A stretch of DNA of 8,392 nt from NCBI GenBank assembly GCA_945952425.1, contig CAMFIX010000113.1, positions 1 through 8,392 of the forward strand, written 5' to 3'. The notes below the pieces were generated by a model. That model did not search any database. It saw nothing but the letters and a program-made list of their open reading frames with translations, and was not told the origin of the DNA. Position 1 is the stretch's first letter; the number at the start of each line of letters is the position of its first letter. This DNA is from an uncultured Pseudorhodobacter sp. (GTDB lineage: Bacteria; Pseudomonadota; Alphaproteobacteria; Rhodobacterales; Rhodobacteraceae). The position numbers were made by a program, and so were the translations under genes. Below are positions 1 to 6,751 of this stretch, piece after piece.

Positions 1-1
1 G

Positions 2-913
2 CCCTACAAGAACCGGGTGAAGACGATTTCCCGCGGAGAGGTCTTCTCGCTGCCCGTCAACCTGCACACGATCAACCAGTTCTTCCGGGCCACGATGGGG
101 CCGGCCGAAGCGAAAGCCTTCATCGAGGCGAAGGCCGATCAGACGATCACCGATCCGCAGACCTTCGAGGAACAGGCCCTGCGCTTCGTCGGCGCCGAGC
201 TTTATGAAGCCTTCTTCAAGGGTTACACGCAAAAGCAATGGGGCGTCTCGCCGACCGAGCTGCCCGCCTCGATCCTGAAACGCCTGCCGGTGCGCTTCAA
301 CTACGACGACAATTACTTCTTCCATCAGTTCCAGGGCATGCCGAAGGACGGCTATACCGCGATGGTCGCGGGCATCCTGGATCATCCGGGCATCACGGTG
401 CAGTTGAACACTCGCTTCGACCGCACGCAGGCGGGCGACTGGGATCATGTCTTCTACTCCGGGCCCCTGGATGGCTACTACGGCTATGACCTCGGGCGGT
501 TGGGTTATCGCACGCTGGATTTCGAACGCTTCACCCACCAGGGCGACTACCAGGGCACCGCGGTGATGAATTACGGCGAGGTGTCCGTGCCCTTCACCCG
601 CATCACCGAACACAAACATTTCTCGCCGTGGGAGAGCCACGAAGGCTCGGTCCTCTACCGCGAGTTCTCGCGGCTTTGCGGGCCCGACGACATCCCCTAT
701 TACCCGATTCGCCTGACCGCCGAGCAAAGCCTGCTGCGCGATTACGTCGCCCGGGCCGAGGGTGAGGCGGGCGTCACCTTCGTCGGCAGGCTCGGCACCT
801 ATCGTTACCTCGACATGGATGTGACGATCCGCGAGGCGCTGGATTGCGCCCGCCGGTTCGAAAGCTGCCTGGCCTCCGGGGCGAAAATGCCCGCCTTCAC
901 GGTGAAGGCATGA
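2..913 (+). CDS. glf: UDP-galactopyranose mutase, 5'-truncated by the window edge
   Basis: This flavoenzyme interconverts UDP-galactopyranose and UDP-galactofuranose in the cytoplasm, supplying the Galf donor. The window holds the last 303 codons; the reading frame is open to base 2, beginning P-Y-K-N-R-V, so the N-terminal FAD-binding Rossmann segment (roughly 65-80 residues, judging from the usual ~370-390 residue length) lies upstream. Family hallmarks seen in order: FSLPVNLHTINQFF, QWGVSPTELP, VRFNYDDNYFFHQFQGMP, VFYSGPLD, LGYRTLDFE, GDYQGTAVMNYG, TRITEHKHFSPWE, PYYPIR, and near the end FVGRLGTYRYLDMDVTI, the FAD-binding C-terminal motif. The arginines of VRFNYDD and of TRITEHKHF match those that contact the UDP-sugar diphosphate in bacterial enzymes. 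The C-terminus (MPAFTV) resembles, from memory, the E. coli/Klebsiella enzymes closely. The stop TGA overlaps the next gene's ATG. Sampled lines are about 53-67% GC, lower than the following genes. Identification is near certain. Confidence 0.97.
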   Translation, partial: PYKNRVKTISRGEVFSLPVNLHTINQFFRATMGPAEAKAFIEAKADQTITDPQTFEEQALRFVGAELYEAFFKGYTQKQWGVSPTELPASILKRLPVRFNYDDNYFFHQFQGMPKDGYTAMVAGILDHPGITVQLNTRFDRTQAGDWDHVFYSGPLDGYYGYDLGRLGYRTLDFERFTHQGDYQGTAVMNYGEVSVPFTRITEHKHFSPWESHEGSVLYREFSRLCGPDDIPYYPIRLTAEQSLLRDYVARAEGEAGVTFVGRLGTYRYLDMDVTIREALDCARRFESCLASGAKMPAFTVKA

Positions 914-1869
914 CCCGTCTCGTCGCCCTCGTCGTGACCTTCAACCGGCTGGACCAGCTGAAGGTGACTGTCGCCCGGCTTCTCGCCGAGGCGGTGGAGA
1001 GGGTGATGGTGGTCGACAATGCCTCGACCGATGGCACGGCGGGCTGGCTGGCGGCGCAGGGCGATCCCCGGCTGCATGTGCTGACGATGCCGAGCAATAC
1101 CGGGGGCGCAGGGGGCTTTGCCGCGGGCCTCGCCGAGATCGCCCGCCGCTTCGACCCGGACTGGACGCTGCTGATGGACGACGATGCGCGGCCCCTTCCG
1201 GGCGCCTGCGCGGCCTTCCTCGCCCGCACCGACCTTGGCGCTTTCGATGCCGTGGCGGCGGGCGTCTTCTACCCCGACGGCCGCATCTGCGACATGAACC
1301 GGCCGTCGCGCAACCCCTTCTGGCACCTTGGAGATTTCCTGCGCACCCTGACCGGCGGGCGCGAGGGCTTTCACGTCACCGACGAGGCCTACGACCCCGC
1401 CCAGGCCCATCTGCCGCAACCCATCGACGCCACCTCCTTCGTCGGCTTTTTCCTGTCGCGCCAGGGCCTTGCGCGTGGAGGCCTGCCGGACCCCCGCCTC
1501 TTCATCTATGCCGACGACGTCATCTACACGCTGAACCTCGTCAAGCGCGGCGGCAAGATCGCCTTCCTGCCTGCCATCGGGTTCGAGCATGATTGCTCGA
1601 CCTATGTGGCCAAGGGCGGCGATATCTACCGGCCGCTCTGGAAGGTCTATTACAACTACCGCAACAGCCTCTTGGCCTATCGCCTGGCCGCCGGGCCGGT
1701 GCTTTTCTGGCCCGTCCTGCTCATGGCCGCCGTGAAATGGCGCCTGCGCGCCCGCCATGCCGGGCCCGACCGCAAAACCTACCTGACGCTCTGGCGCCTC
1801 GCTTTGCGCGACGTGCTGGCCCGCGACCTCTCCCGCCCCTCCGACCAGATTTTCCGCCTCGCCAAATAG
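910..1869 (+). CDS. family 2 glycosyltransferase, GlfT1-like putative galactofuranosyltransferase
   Basis: A 319-residue GT-A fold glycosyltransferase, probably transferring Galf from UDP-Galf to a lipid-linked acceptor at the inner face of the cytoplasmic membrane. Visible motifs: N-terminal strand VALVVTFNR (5-13), nucleotide-binding VDNAST (35-40), SNTGGAGGF (62-70) typical of the GlfT1/GlfT2/rhamnosyltransferase group, metal-binding D90-D91-D92, acceptor/base motif YADD (200-203), and H227 in FEHDC, the expected third metal ligand. Residues about 261-277 form a hydrophobic helix followed by a basic stretch, suggesting peripheral membrane attachment. I chose the ATG overlapping the glf stop: an upstream in-frame ATG at 844 would add 22 non-homologous residues lying inside glf. 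GGTGAAGG sits only one base before the ATG, so translation is probably coupled to glf. Acceptor and linkage cannot be read from sequence; a rhamnosyltransferase of the same family is the main alternative, though glf next door favours Galf. Confidence 0.85.
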   Translation: MTRLVALVVTFNRLDQLKVTVARLLAEAVERVMVVDNASTDGTAGWLAAQGDPRLHVLTMPSNTGGAGGFAAGLAEIARRFDPDWTLLMDDDARPLPGACAAFLARTDLGAFDAVAAGVFYPDGRICDMNRPSRNPFWHLGDFLRTLTGGREGFHVTDEAYDPAQAHLPQPIDATSFVGFFLSRQGLARGGLPDPRLFIYADDVIYTLNLVKRGGKIAFLPAIGFEHDCSTYVAKGGDIYRPLWKVYYNYRNSLLAYRLAAGPVLFWPVLLMAAVKWRLRARHAGPDRKTYLTLWRLALRDVLARDLSRPSDQIFRLAK

Positions 1870-1873
1870 GTGA
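1868..1873 (+). promoter_or_regulatory. Shine-Dalgarno for the 981-residue glycosyltransferase
   Basis: AGGTGA matches the end of the anti-16S consensus AGGAGGTGA and overlaps the upstream stop codon TAG. It lies 4 bases before the ATG at 1878. This supports that ATG over the longer in-frame extension starting at 1593, which would run antisense to no gene but through the coding sequence of the preceding glycosyltransferase in another frame. Confidence 0.6.
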
Positions 1874-1877
1874 CCGA

Positions 1878-4823
1878 ATGTCCGCGCATCTGCACTCTTA
1901 CGATCTTCACGCCCCCGTCCTGCGCCAGCCCGCGCCGCAAAGCCTGCCCGCCGAAGAGGTCGCCGGCTGGACGACGCTTCAGCGCCTGCTGCTGACCGAC
2001 TACCCCGTCGCGACCGACCCGGACCTGTTCTTCCACGCGCGCCGCCTGCGCCAGGTCGGCGCTTCGGCGGCGGGCCTGCGGATCGCGGGCAGCGAATCGG
2101 TGCGGCTGGACGGGGCGATGAACCTTCTGGCGCTGGGCGCATTGGCGCAGGCCTGTCGGCTGGGGCGGCTGGCGCTGGCGCTGCACGGCGCCGGGCGCTT
2201 CGAGGTCACGCTGCACCAATGTTTCGCCAACCGCAGCGGCGAGCGTCTGTTGACCGAGGTCGTCACGCTGGAGCCCGGCCGCGAGACGGTGATCGAGATC
2301 GACCCCGACCAGCTGATCCTGCGCGAGGGTCTCCTCTGGGTCGAGCTGTCCACCTGCGGCATGGCGGTCGACGAGGCGGTGCTCTTCGGCGGCCGCTTCC
2401 TGACCGACGCGCGCGCGGCGCCCGGCTTTGCCCTCGCGCTTTGCCGCATGACGCAGGGGCCCGACCGGCTGGAGGGGCAGCTCGGCACCTGGGTCGAGGG
2501 GCGCGGCGCCAAGACGCTGTTCCTGGCCGCCGACACCACCGGCGGCGCCGATGCCGCGCTGACCCGGATGCTGCAAAAGGCCCGGGCGCAGGGGGCGAGC
2601 CATGCGCTGGTCCTTGCCGCCGATACGCTGGTCTCGCCGGAGTTTCTCGACCGGGCGGCCGCGGCGCTGGCGCTGCAGGCGAGGCCCGCGCTGCTGTCGG
2701 CCGCCCAGCTCGACCCGGCCGATGCCGCGACCCTGGCCGATATCGGCCTGACCGAGGGGCCGCGCGGCTTGGCTCCGCTGGCCGCGCTGACCGACCTGCA
2801 CGCGCTGCAGGGCGCCATCACCGCGACCGAGACCGCGCTGACCGCCGCTGCCGACGGCCGGCTGATCGCGTCTTCTGCGGCGCTGGGTGTGCCGCTGGCG
2901 GCGCTCGACGGGATCGACTGCCCCGTCACCGTCTCCCGCGTGGGGGCCGAGCAGGTGCTGCGCATCGCCGCGGGGCAGCTCGGCGCCCAACCGCTCCCCG
3001 GGTTAACCTACCGTAAAGAACATTCTGGCAACCCCGCCAAGGGTTTGACCGCGCTGCAAAACACCATCCTGCCCGAGCGCGGGCTGTGCACCGAGCAGCG
3101 GCTTTACTTCAACCACCACGGTGGGGTGACCCATGACGACACCGCCGATGCGATCCTGATGACGCAGGGGGCGAAGGTCTTTTTCGACACGTTCTTCAAC
3201 AGCCTCTCCATCGGCAAATGGCATGCCGCCTGCGCGCTGGACGGGCTCTGGCTCGGCCTGCGCGGCCGCGGGAAGGTCGAGGTCAAGGTCTTCCACGCCA
3301 TCCCCGACCGTTCGTGGGAATGCCTCGTCACCCGCATCGCCACCCTCTCGCCGACCGCCGACCTGCTCATCGACCTCGGCCATTACCCCGAGGTCGCCAC
3401 CGACGGCGTCATCTATTACGAGGTTCTGGCGCTGACCGATGCGAGCCTTCTGTCCGGCCGCTACCTCACCGCCGCCCAGCCCGATCTCGACCGTCGGCTG
3501 ATGCTGTCGATCACCACGTTCAAACGCGAGGCCCAGGTCGAGAACACCGCCCGCCGCCTGGCGCATTACCTCGACGGTTGCGACTTCGCCCAGCAGATCT
3601 CGGCGCTGATCGTCGACAACGGCCACACCGCCAAGATCCCCGACCATCCCCGCATCCGCTTGCTGCAGAACGAGAATCTCGGCGGCGCCGGTGGGTTCAC
3701 CCGCGGCCTGATCGAGGGCGAGGCGCAGGGCTTCTCCCATGTGCTCTTCATGGACGACGACGCCTCGATCCCGATGGAGGCGCTGCATCGCACCTATGCC
3801 TTCCTCGCCCTGGCCACCGATCCGCGCGCGGCCGTCGCGGGGGCGATGATCACCACGACCGCCCGCTGGCGCATGGCCGAGAATGCCGCCGTCTTCGACC
3901 GCGGCTGTCGGCCGATCCACGCAGGCTGCGACCTGCGCGAGCGGACCCAAGTCTTCAACATGGAATGGGACACCGCCCGCCGCCGCCCCGACAAGATCTA
4001 TGCCGGCTGGTGGTATTTCGCCTTCCCGGTCGCCGAGGTGAAGCACTACCCCTTCCCGTTCTTCGTGCGCGGCGACGACGTGAACTTCTCGCTGTCCAAC
4101 GATTTCCAGATCACGACGCTGAACGGCGTGGTCACCTTCGGCGAGGATTTCACCGAGAAAGAGTCCCCGCTGAACTGGTATCTCGACCTGCGCAGCCACA
4201 TGGTGCATCACCTGTCGCTCGACCGGATGGAGATCGGGCCCTTGGGCCTGATCCGCATGGCGACCAGCTTCTTCAAGCGCAACATCGCGAAATTCCAGTA
4301 TGAATCGCTGGATGCCGTCTTCATGGCCTGGGAGGATGTGCTGAAGGGCCCCGACTTCTTCGCCCAAGGTGCCGATGCCAGCGGCCCGCGCGCCCGGATC
4401 AAGGCCCTGGTCAAGACGGAGGCCTTCCGCCCGTTGACCGCCGAGGAGACCAAGCCGCGGCGCGGGGTGATGGACCGCTTCCCGCGCTGGCGGCGGAAAT
4501 GGGCGGTGGCGACGCTGAACGGCCATCTGATGCCGATCTCCTCTGCGCACCGCGTGGTGCCCGCGACCGAGCGCGGCTGGCTCGACCCGCTTTGGGGGGC
4601 GAGCAAGATCACCTTCCTGAACATCGCGGGCGACAAGGGCTATGTGACCCAGCGCTCGACGGTGAAGGGGCTGCGGGCGGTCTTCCGCTTCATCAGCCTC
4701 TCGGCGCGCACGGTCGTCGGCTATTCCGCCCTGCGCAAAGCCTATCACCAGGGCCACGACCGCATCACCCGCCGCAGCTGGTGGCGCCCGAAACTGGGTC
4801 TGGACGCCGACCGCCAACCCTGA
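1878..4823 (+). CDS. GlfT2-like galactofuranosyltransferase with an N-terminal pseudo-glycosyltransferase half
   Basis: A 981-residue protein probably polymerising or extending Galf chains from UDP-Galf; mycobacterial GlfT2 is 637 residues. The C-terminal part has the GlfT2 order: beta-sandwich (about 389-535, ending SGRYLT), then a GT-A domain with LSITTFKRE (543-551), VDNG (579-582), NLGGAGGF (600-607), FMDDDAS (624-630, metal site D626-D628), YAGWWYFAFP (708-717) and RGDD (731-734, likely catalytic base D734). A helical C-terminal region follows to 981, with aromatic and basic patches that could bind membrane. Where GlfT2 has the metal-ligand His in IWH, this protein seems to have Gly755 (TFGED). 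Residues about 32-378 resemble a decayed copy of sandwich plus GT-A: GGRFLT 171-176, TGGADAAL 221-228, AAD 247-249 and VGAE 355-358, so this half is probably not catalytic. The gene starts 8 bases after the previous stop. Family assignment is strong; the exact linkage and product are inferred from glf and GlfT1-like neighbours. Another hexose donor remains possible. Confidence 0.85.
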   Translation: MSAHLHSYDLHAPVLRQPAPQSLPAEEVAGWTTLQRLLLTDYPVATDPDLFFHARRLRQVGASAAGLRIAGSESVRLDGAMNLLALGALAQACRLGRLALALHGAGRFEVTLHQCFANRSGERLLTEVVTLEPGRETVIEIDPDQLILREGLLWVELSTCGMAVDEAVLFGGRFLTDARAAPGFALALCRMTQGPDRLEGQLGTWVEGRGAKTLFLAADTTGGADAALTRMLQKARAQGASHALVLAADTLVSPEFLDRAAAALALQARPALLSAAQLDPADAATLADIGLTEGPRGLAPLAALTDLHALQGAITATETALTAAADGRLIASSAALGVPLAALDGIDCPVTVSRVGAEQVLRIAAGQLGAQPLPGLTYRKEHSGNPAKGLTALQNTILPERGLCTEQRLYFNHHGGVTHDDTADAILMTQGAKVFFDTFFNSLSIGKWHAACALDGLWLGLRGRGKVEVKVFHAIPDRSWECLVTRIATLSPTADLLIDLGHYPEVATDGVIYYEVLALTDASLLSGRYLTAAQPDLDRRLMLSITTFKREAQVENTARRLAHYLDGCDFAQQISALIVDNGHTAKIPDHPRIRLLQNENLGGAGGFTRGLIEGEAQGFSHVLFMDDDASIPMEALHRTYAFLALATDPRAAVAGAMITTTARWRMAENAAVFDRGCRPIHAGCDLRERTQVFNMEWDTARRRPDKIYAGWWYFAFPVAEVKHYPFPFFVRGDDVNFSLSNDFQITTLNGVVTFGEDFTEKESPLNWYLDLRSHMVHHLSLDRMEIGPLGLIRMATSFFKRNIAKFQYESLDAVFMAWEDVLKGPDFFAQGADASGPRARIKALVKTEAFRPLTAEETKPRRGVMDRFPRWRRKWAVATLNGHLMPISSAHRVVPATERGWLDPLWGASKITFLNIAGDKGYVTQRSTVKGLRAVFRFISLSARTVVGYSALRKAYHQGHDRITRRSWWRPKLGLDADRQP
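1971..3011 (+). repeat. degenerate first copy of an internal protein duplication (pseudo-GT half)
   Basis: Residues about 32-378 of the 981-residue protein parallel residues about 389-755. Paired landmarks: GGRFLT (171-176) with SGRYLT (526-531); TGGADAALTRML with LGGAGGFTRGLI; QGASHALVLAADTLVSPEFL with QGFSHVLFMDDDASIPMEAL; VSRVGAE with FFVRGDD; PLPGLTYR with TLNGVVTF. The distance from the first residue of AAD to the G of VGAE is 109 residues, against 106 from DDD to RGDD. About 24 residues are missing around the nucleotide-binding VDNG region. The match is at protein level only; I see no long nucleotide identity, so the duplication would be old. Confidence 0.75.
3042..4157 (+). repeat. intact second copy of the internal duplication (beta-sandwich plus GT-A)
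   Basis: Residues about 389-760 of the same protein, carrying the complete motif set DDD, WWYFAFP and RGDD. The helical tail after about residue 760 has no counterpart in the first copy. Boundaries are approximate because they were placed by eye. Confidence 0.75.
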
Positions 4824-4852
4824 GCCGGTTGGCTGCAAGCCAGAGGCGAGGG

Positions 4853-4884
4853 AAAAACCGTGCGGGCCCTTTCGGGGCCCGCGC
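4853..4884 (-). terminator. Rho-independent terminator of the rppH operon
   Basis: The perfect 8-bp stem GCGGGCCC (4862-4869) / GGGCCCGC (4875-4882) has a 5-base loop, and G-U plus G-C pairs can extend it to 4860/4884. Read on the - strand, the hairpin is followed almost at once by GG and five T (complement of the A run at 4853-4857), the form of an intrinsic terminator about 35-65 bases past the rppH stop. Read on the + strand only a CTTT follows, so termination of the glycosyltransferase operon here would be weaker, though the hairpin may serve both. The rest of the 96-base convergent gap holds only a few short inverted repeats. Confidence 0.75.
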
Positions 4885-4919
4885 CGCTTTCGGGTCAGAG
4901 GGGGCCGACCCCGGCTGGT

Positions 4920-5423
4920 TCAGGCCAAATGCGTCCGAAAGGCCTGCACGACTGCCTCGTAGACCGCGCGCTTGAAGGGGACGATTTCGGCCAGCATCGC
5001 CTCGGCCTTCATCCATTGCCAGCGGGCGAATTCCTGGTGAGGCTGTTCGATCTTCACCTGGTCATCGGTCCCCTTGAAGCGCATCAGGAACCATTTCTGC
5101 TTTTGCCCCCGATACTTGCCGCCCCAGACCTTGCCCAAAAGCTCCGGCGGCAGGTCATAGGTCAGCCAGCCGTCGGTCTTGGCCAGAACCTCCACGAGCT
5201 CCGCCGTCACCCCGGTTTCCTCGACCAGCTCGCGCAGCGCGGCTTCGCGGGGCTTTTCGCCTTCGTCGATCCCGCCCTGCGGCATCTGCCAGGCCGTGCC
5301 GCCGCCCTTGGCCTGGCCGCCGTCCAGTCTTTGGCCGACGAAGACCAGCCCCCGCGCGTCGATCAGCATGACCCCGACGCAGGGGCGGTAGGGCAGGGCC
5401 TCGGCCGAGGCCTCCCCGCTCAC
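4920..5423 (-). CDS. rppH: RNA pyrophosphohydrolase (Nudix family)
   Basis: The enzyme removes pyrophosphate from triphosphorylated mRNA 5' ends, the step that opens transcripts to RNase E-type decay; relatives also hydrolyse diadenosine polyphosphates. The 167-residue product begins with the alphaproteobacterial pattern LPYRPCVGVMLID, followed by VFVGQRLD and WQMPQGGID. A perfect Nudix box G-x5-E-x7-REL-x-EE-x-G-V spans residues 50-72 (REL 64-66, E68, E69, G71), with E65, E68 and E69 expected to bind metal. Downstream, KWFLMRFKG and the EFARWQWM segment match the RppH fold. The start is GTG at 5423; its GTGA overlaps the TGA of the upstream protease gene, with no strong Shine-Dalgarno, so translational coupling is likely. 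It is the last gene of the operon, followed by a hairpin terminator. The function is confidently assigned from motif and length; I infer mRNA rather than dinucleotide substrates from the close RppH resemblance. Confidence 0.95.
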   Translation of the reverse strand: MSGEASAEALPYRPCVGVMLIDARGLVFVGQRLDGGQAKGGGTAWQMPQGGIDEGEKPREAALRELVEETGVTAELVEVLAKTDGWLTYDLPPELLGKVWGGKYRGQKQKWFLMRFKGTDDQVKIEQPHQEFARWQWMKAEAMLAEIVPFKRAVYEAVVQAFRTHLA

Positions 5424-6748
5424 TTCGCCACCGCCGCAAGACCCCGCAGGATGTCGACGGCATAGGCCATCTGGTAGTCCTCATCCCGCAGCTTGGCCGC
5501 ATCCTCGACCCGGGCGCGGTCTTCTTCCAGCTGCTTCTTCTCTTCTTCCGTCATGGAATCGTTGGACAAGATCCCGTTCAGATCGGCTTCCGAGAGCTGC
5601 TTCGGCGCGTCCTTCTCTTCCTTCGCGGCATTCGGATCGACCGGCGGCTGCGCCACGACCACATCCGGCATCACGCCCAGGGCCTGGATCGACCGGCCCG
5701 AGGGCGTGTAGTACCGCGCCGTCGTCAGGCGCATTGCGCCCTCGCCCTTGATCTGGATGATCGTCTGGACCGAGCCCTTGCCGAAGCTCTTCGTCCCCAC
5801 CACGATCGCCCGGTGATGGTCCTGCAAGGCGCCCGTCACGATCTCGGAGGCCGAAGCCGACCCCCCGTTGATCAGCACCACGATGGGTTTGCCGTTGATC
5901 AGGTCGCCCTTTTCGGCGTTGAAGCGCTCGTTGTCCTGCGGGTTGCGGCCGCGGGTCGAGACGATCTCGCCCTCGTCGAGGAACGCATCCGAGACCTGAA
6001 CGGCCTGCATCAGCAAGCCCCCGGGATTGTTGCGCAAATCCAGGACGACGCCGTTGATCTTGTCCAGGCCGCCGGCCTGGTCCTCGGCCTTCTTCAGCTC
6101 GGTCTCCAGCCCCGAATAGGTCTGTTCGGTGAAGCTGGAAATCCGCAAGACCACCGTATTGCCGACGAGCCGCCCCTTGACCGCCGCCACCTTGATCGTG
6201 TCGCGGATGATCGAGACGTCGAACGGGTCTTTCACCCCTTCGCGCACAACGGTGATGACGACTTCCGAGCCCAAAGGCCCGCGCATCATGTCCACCGACT
6301 GGTCCATCGTCATGCCCGACAGGCTCTTGCCGTCCACCGCGGTGATGATGTCGCCGGTCTGGATGCCCGCCTTGTCGGCCGGGGTGCCGTCGATGGGCGA
6401 GACGACCTTCACCCAGCCGTCCTGCTGGGTGACCTCGATGCCAAGCCCGCCGAACTCGCCCTTGGTCTGCTCTTTCATGTCGCCGTAATCCTTGGCGTTC
6501 ATGTAGCTGGAATGCGGGTCCAGGCTGGAGAGCATGCCGTTGATCGCCGCCTCGATCAGCTTCTGGCTGTCGGGCTTTTCCACATATTGGCTGCGGATGC
6601 GCTCGAATGCGTCGCCGAACATGTCGAGCTGCTGGTAAACGCTCATGTCCTTGCCGCCGTCCTGCGCGACGAGCGGGCCCACGAATTGCGTCGTGACCAG
6701 CACGCCGGCCAAAGTCCCGCCCATGGCGGCCATCAGAACCTTGTTCAC
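5420..6748 (-). CDS. ctpA: C-terminal processing peptidase, S41 family (CtpA type)
   Basis: A 442-residue periplasmic serine protease of the tail-specific family, which cleaves proteins from their C-terminal ends and in Gram-negatives trims lipoproteins and peptidoglycan hydrolases. Domain order: signal peptide or N-terminal membrane anchor (1-29, hydrophobic, ending VAQ); N-terminal helical segment with LDPHSSYM (76-83); PDZ domain about 88-170 with GGLGIEV (100-106) and AGIQTGDIITAVDG (127-140); S41 core with LDLRNNPGGLL (236-246), GGSASASEI (295-303) and GTKSFGKGSVQT (318-329). The Ser-Lys-Gln catalytic set fits S299, K324 and Q328, with the same spacing as Bacillus CtpB (25 and 4). The tail (about 370-442) is charged and Lys/Glu-rich. 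The start is GTG at 6748, supported by AAGGAGAG six bases upstream. It lies between envC and rppH with a 3-base gap and a 4-base overlap. All catalytic residues are present, so I expect an active enzyme. Confidence 0.97.
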   Translation of the reverse strand: MNKVLMAAMGGTLAGVLVTTQFVGPLVAQDGGKDMSVYQQLDMFGDAFERIRSQYVEKPDSQKLIEAAINGMLSSLDPHSSYMNAKDYGDMKEQTKGEFGGLGIEVTQQDGWVKVVSPIDGTPADKAGIQTGDIITAVDGKSLSGMTMDQSVDMMRGPLGSEVVITVVREGVKDPFDVSIIRDTIKVAAVKGRLVGNTVVLRISSFTEQTYSGLETELKKAEDQAGGLDKINGVVLDLRNNPGGLLMQAVQVSDAFLDEGEIVSTRGRNPQDNERFNAEKGDLINGKPIVVLINGGSASASEIVTGALQDHHRAIVVGTKSFGKGSVQTIIQIKGEGAMRLTTARYYTPSGRSIQALGVMPDVVVAQPPVDPNAAKEEKDAPKQLSEADLNGILSNDSMTEEEKKQLEEDRARVEDAAKLRDEDYQMAYAVDILRGLAAVAK

Positions 6749-6751
6749 GTC

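Noticed and set aside
844..909. 22-codon extension of the GlfT1-like protein from an upstream ATG
   Set aside because: It lies inside the glf C-terminal codons; the GT-A fold begins directly after the ATG at 910.
1593..1877. 95-codon N-terminal extension of the large glycosyltransferase
   Set aside because: It runs within the preceding glycosyltransferase in another frame, is Arg/Pro-rich, and a good Shine-Dalgarno precedes the ATG at 1878.
805..2142. 445-codon - strand open frame across glf, the GlfT1-like gene and the start of the next
   Set aside because: It crosses three real genes on the other strand, has low-complexity Arg/Pro/Gly composition and no family motif.
3003..4838. 611-codon open frame on the - strand, antisense to the large glycosyltransferase
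   Set aside because: It mirrors the codon structure of the real gene in GC-rich DNA, has no recognisable domain, and is rich in Gly/Val/Arg/Glu as expected of such shadows. The + strand frame carries clear GT2 motifs.
4824..4850. Small inverted repeats (GCC-GGTT-GGC and GGCT-GCA-AGCC) after the glycosyltransferase stop as a + strand terminator
   Set aside because: Stems of only 3-4 bp with no following T run; too weak to call.
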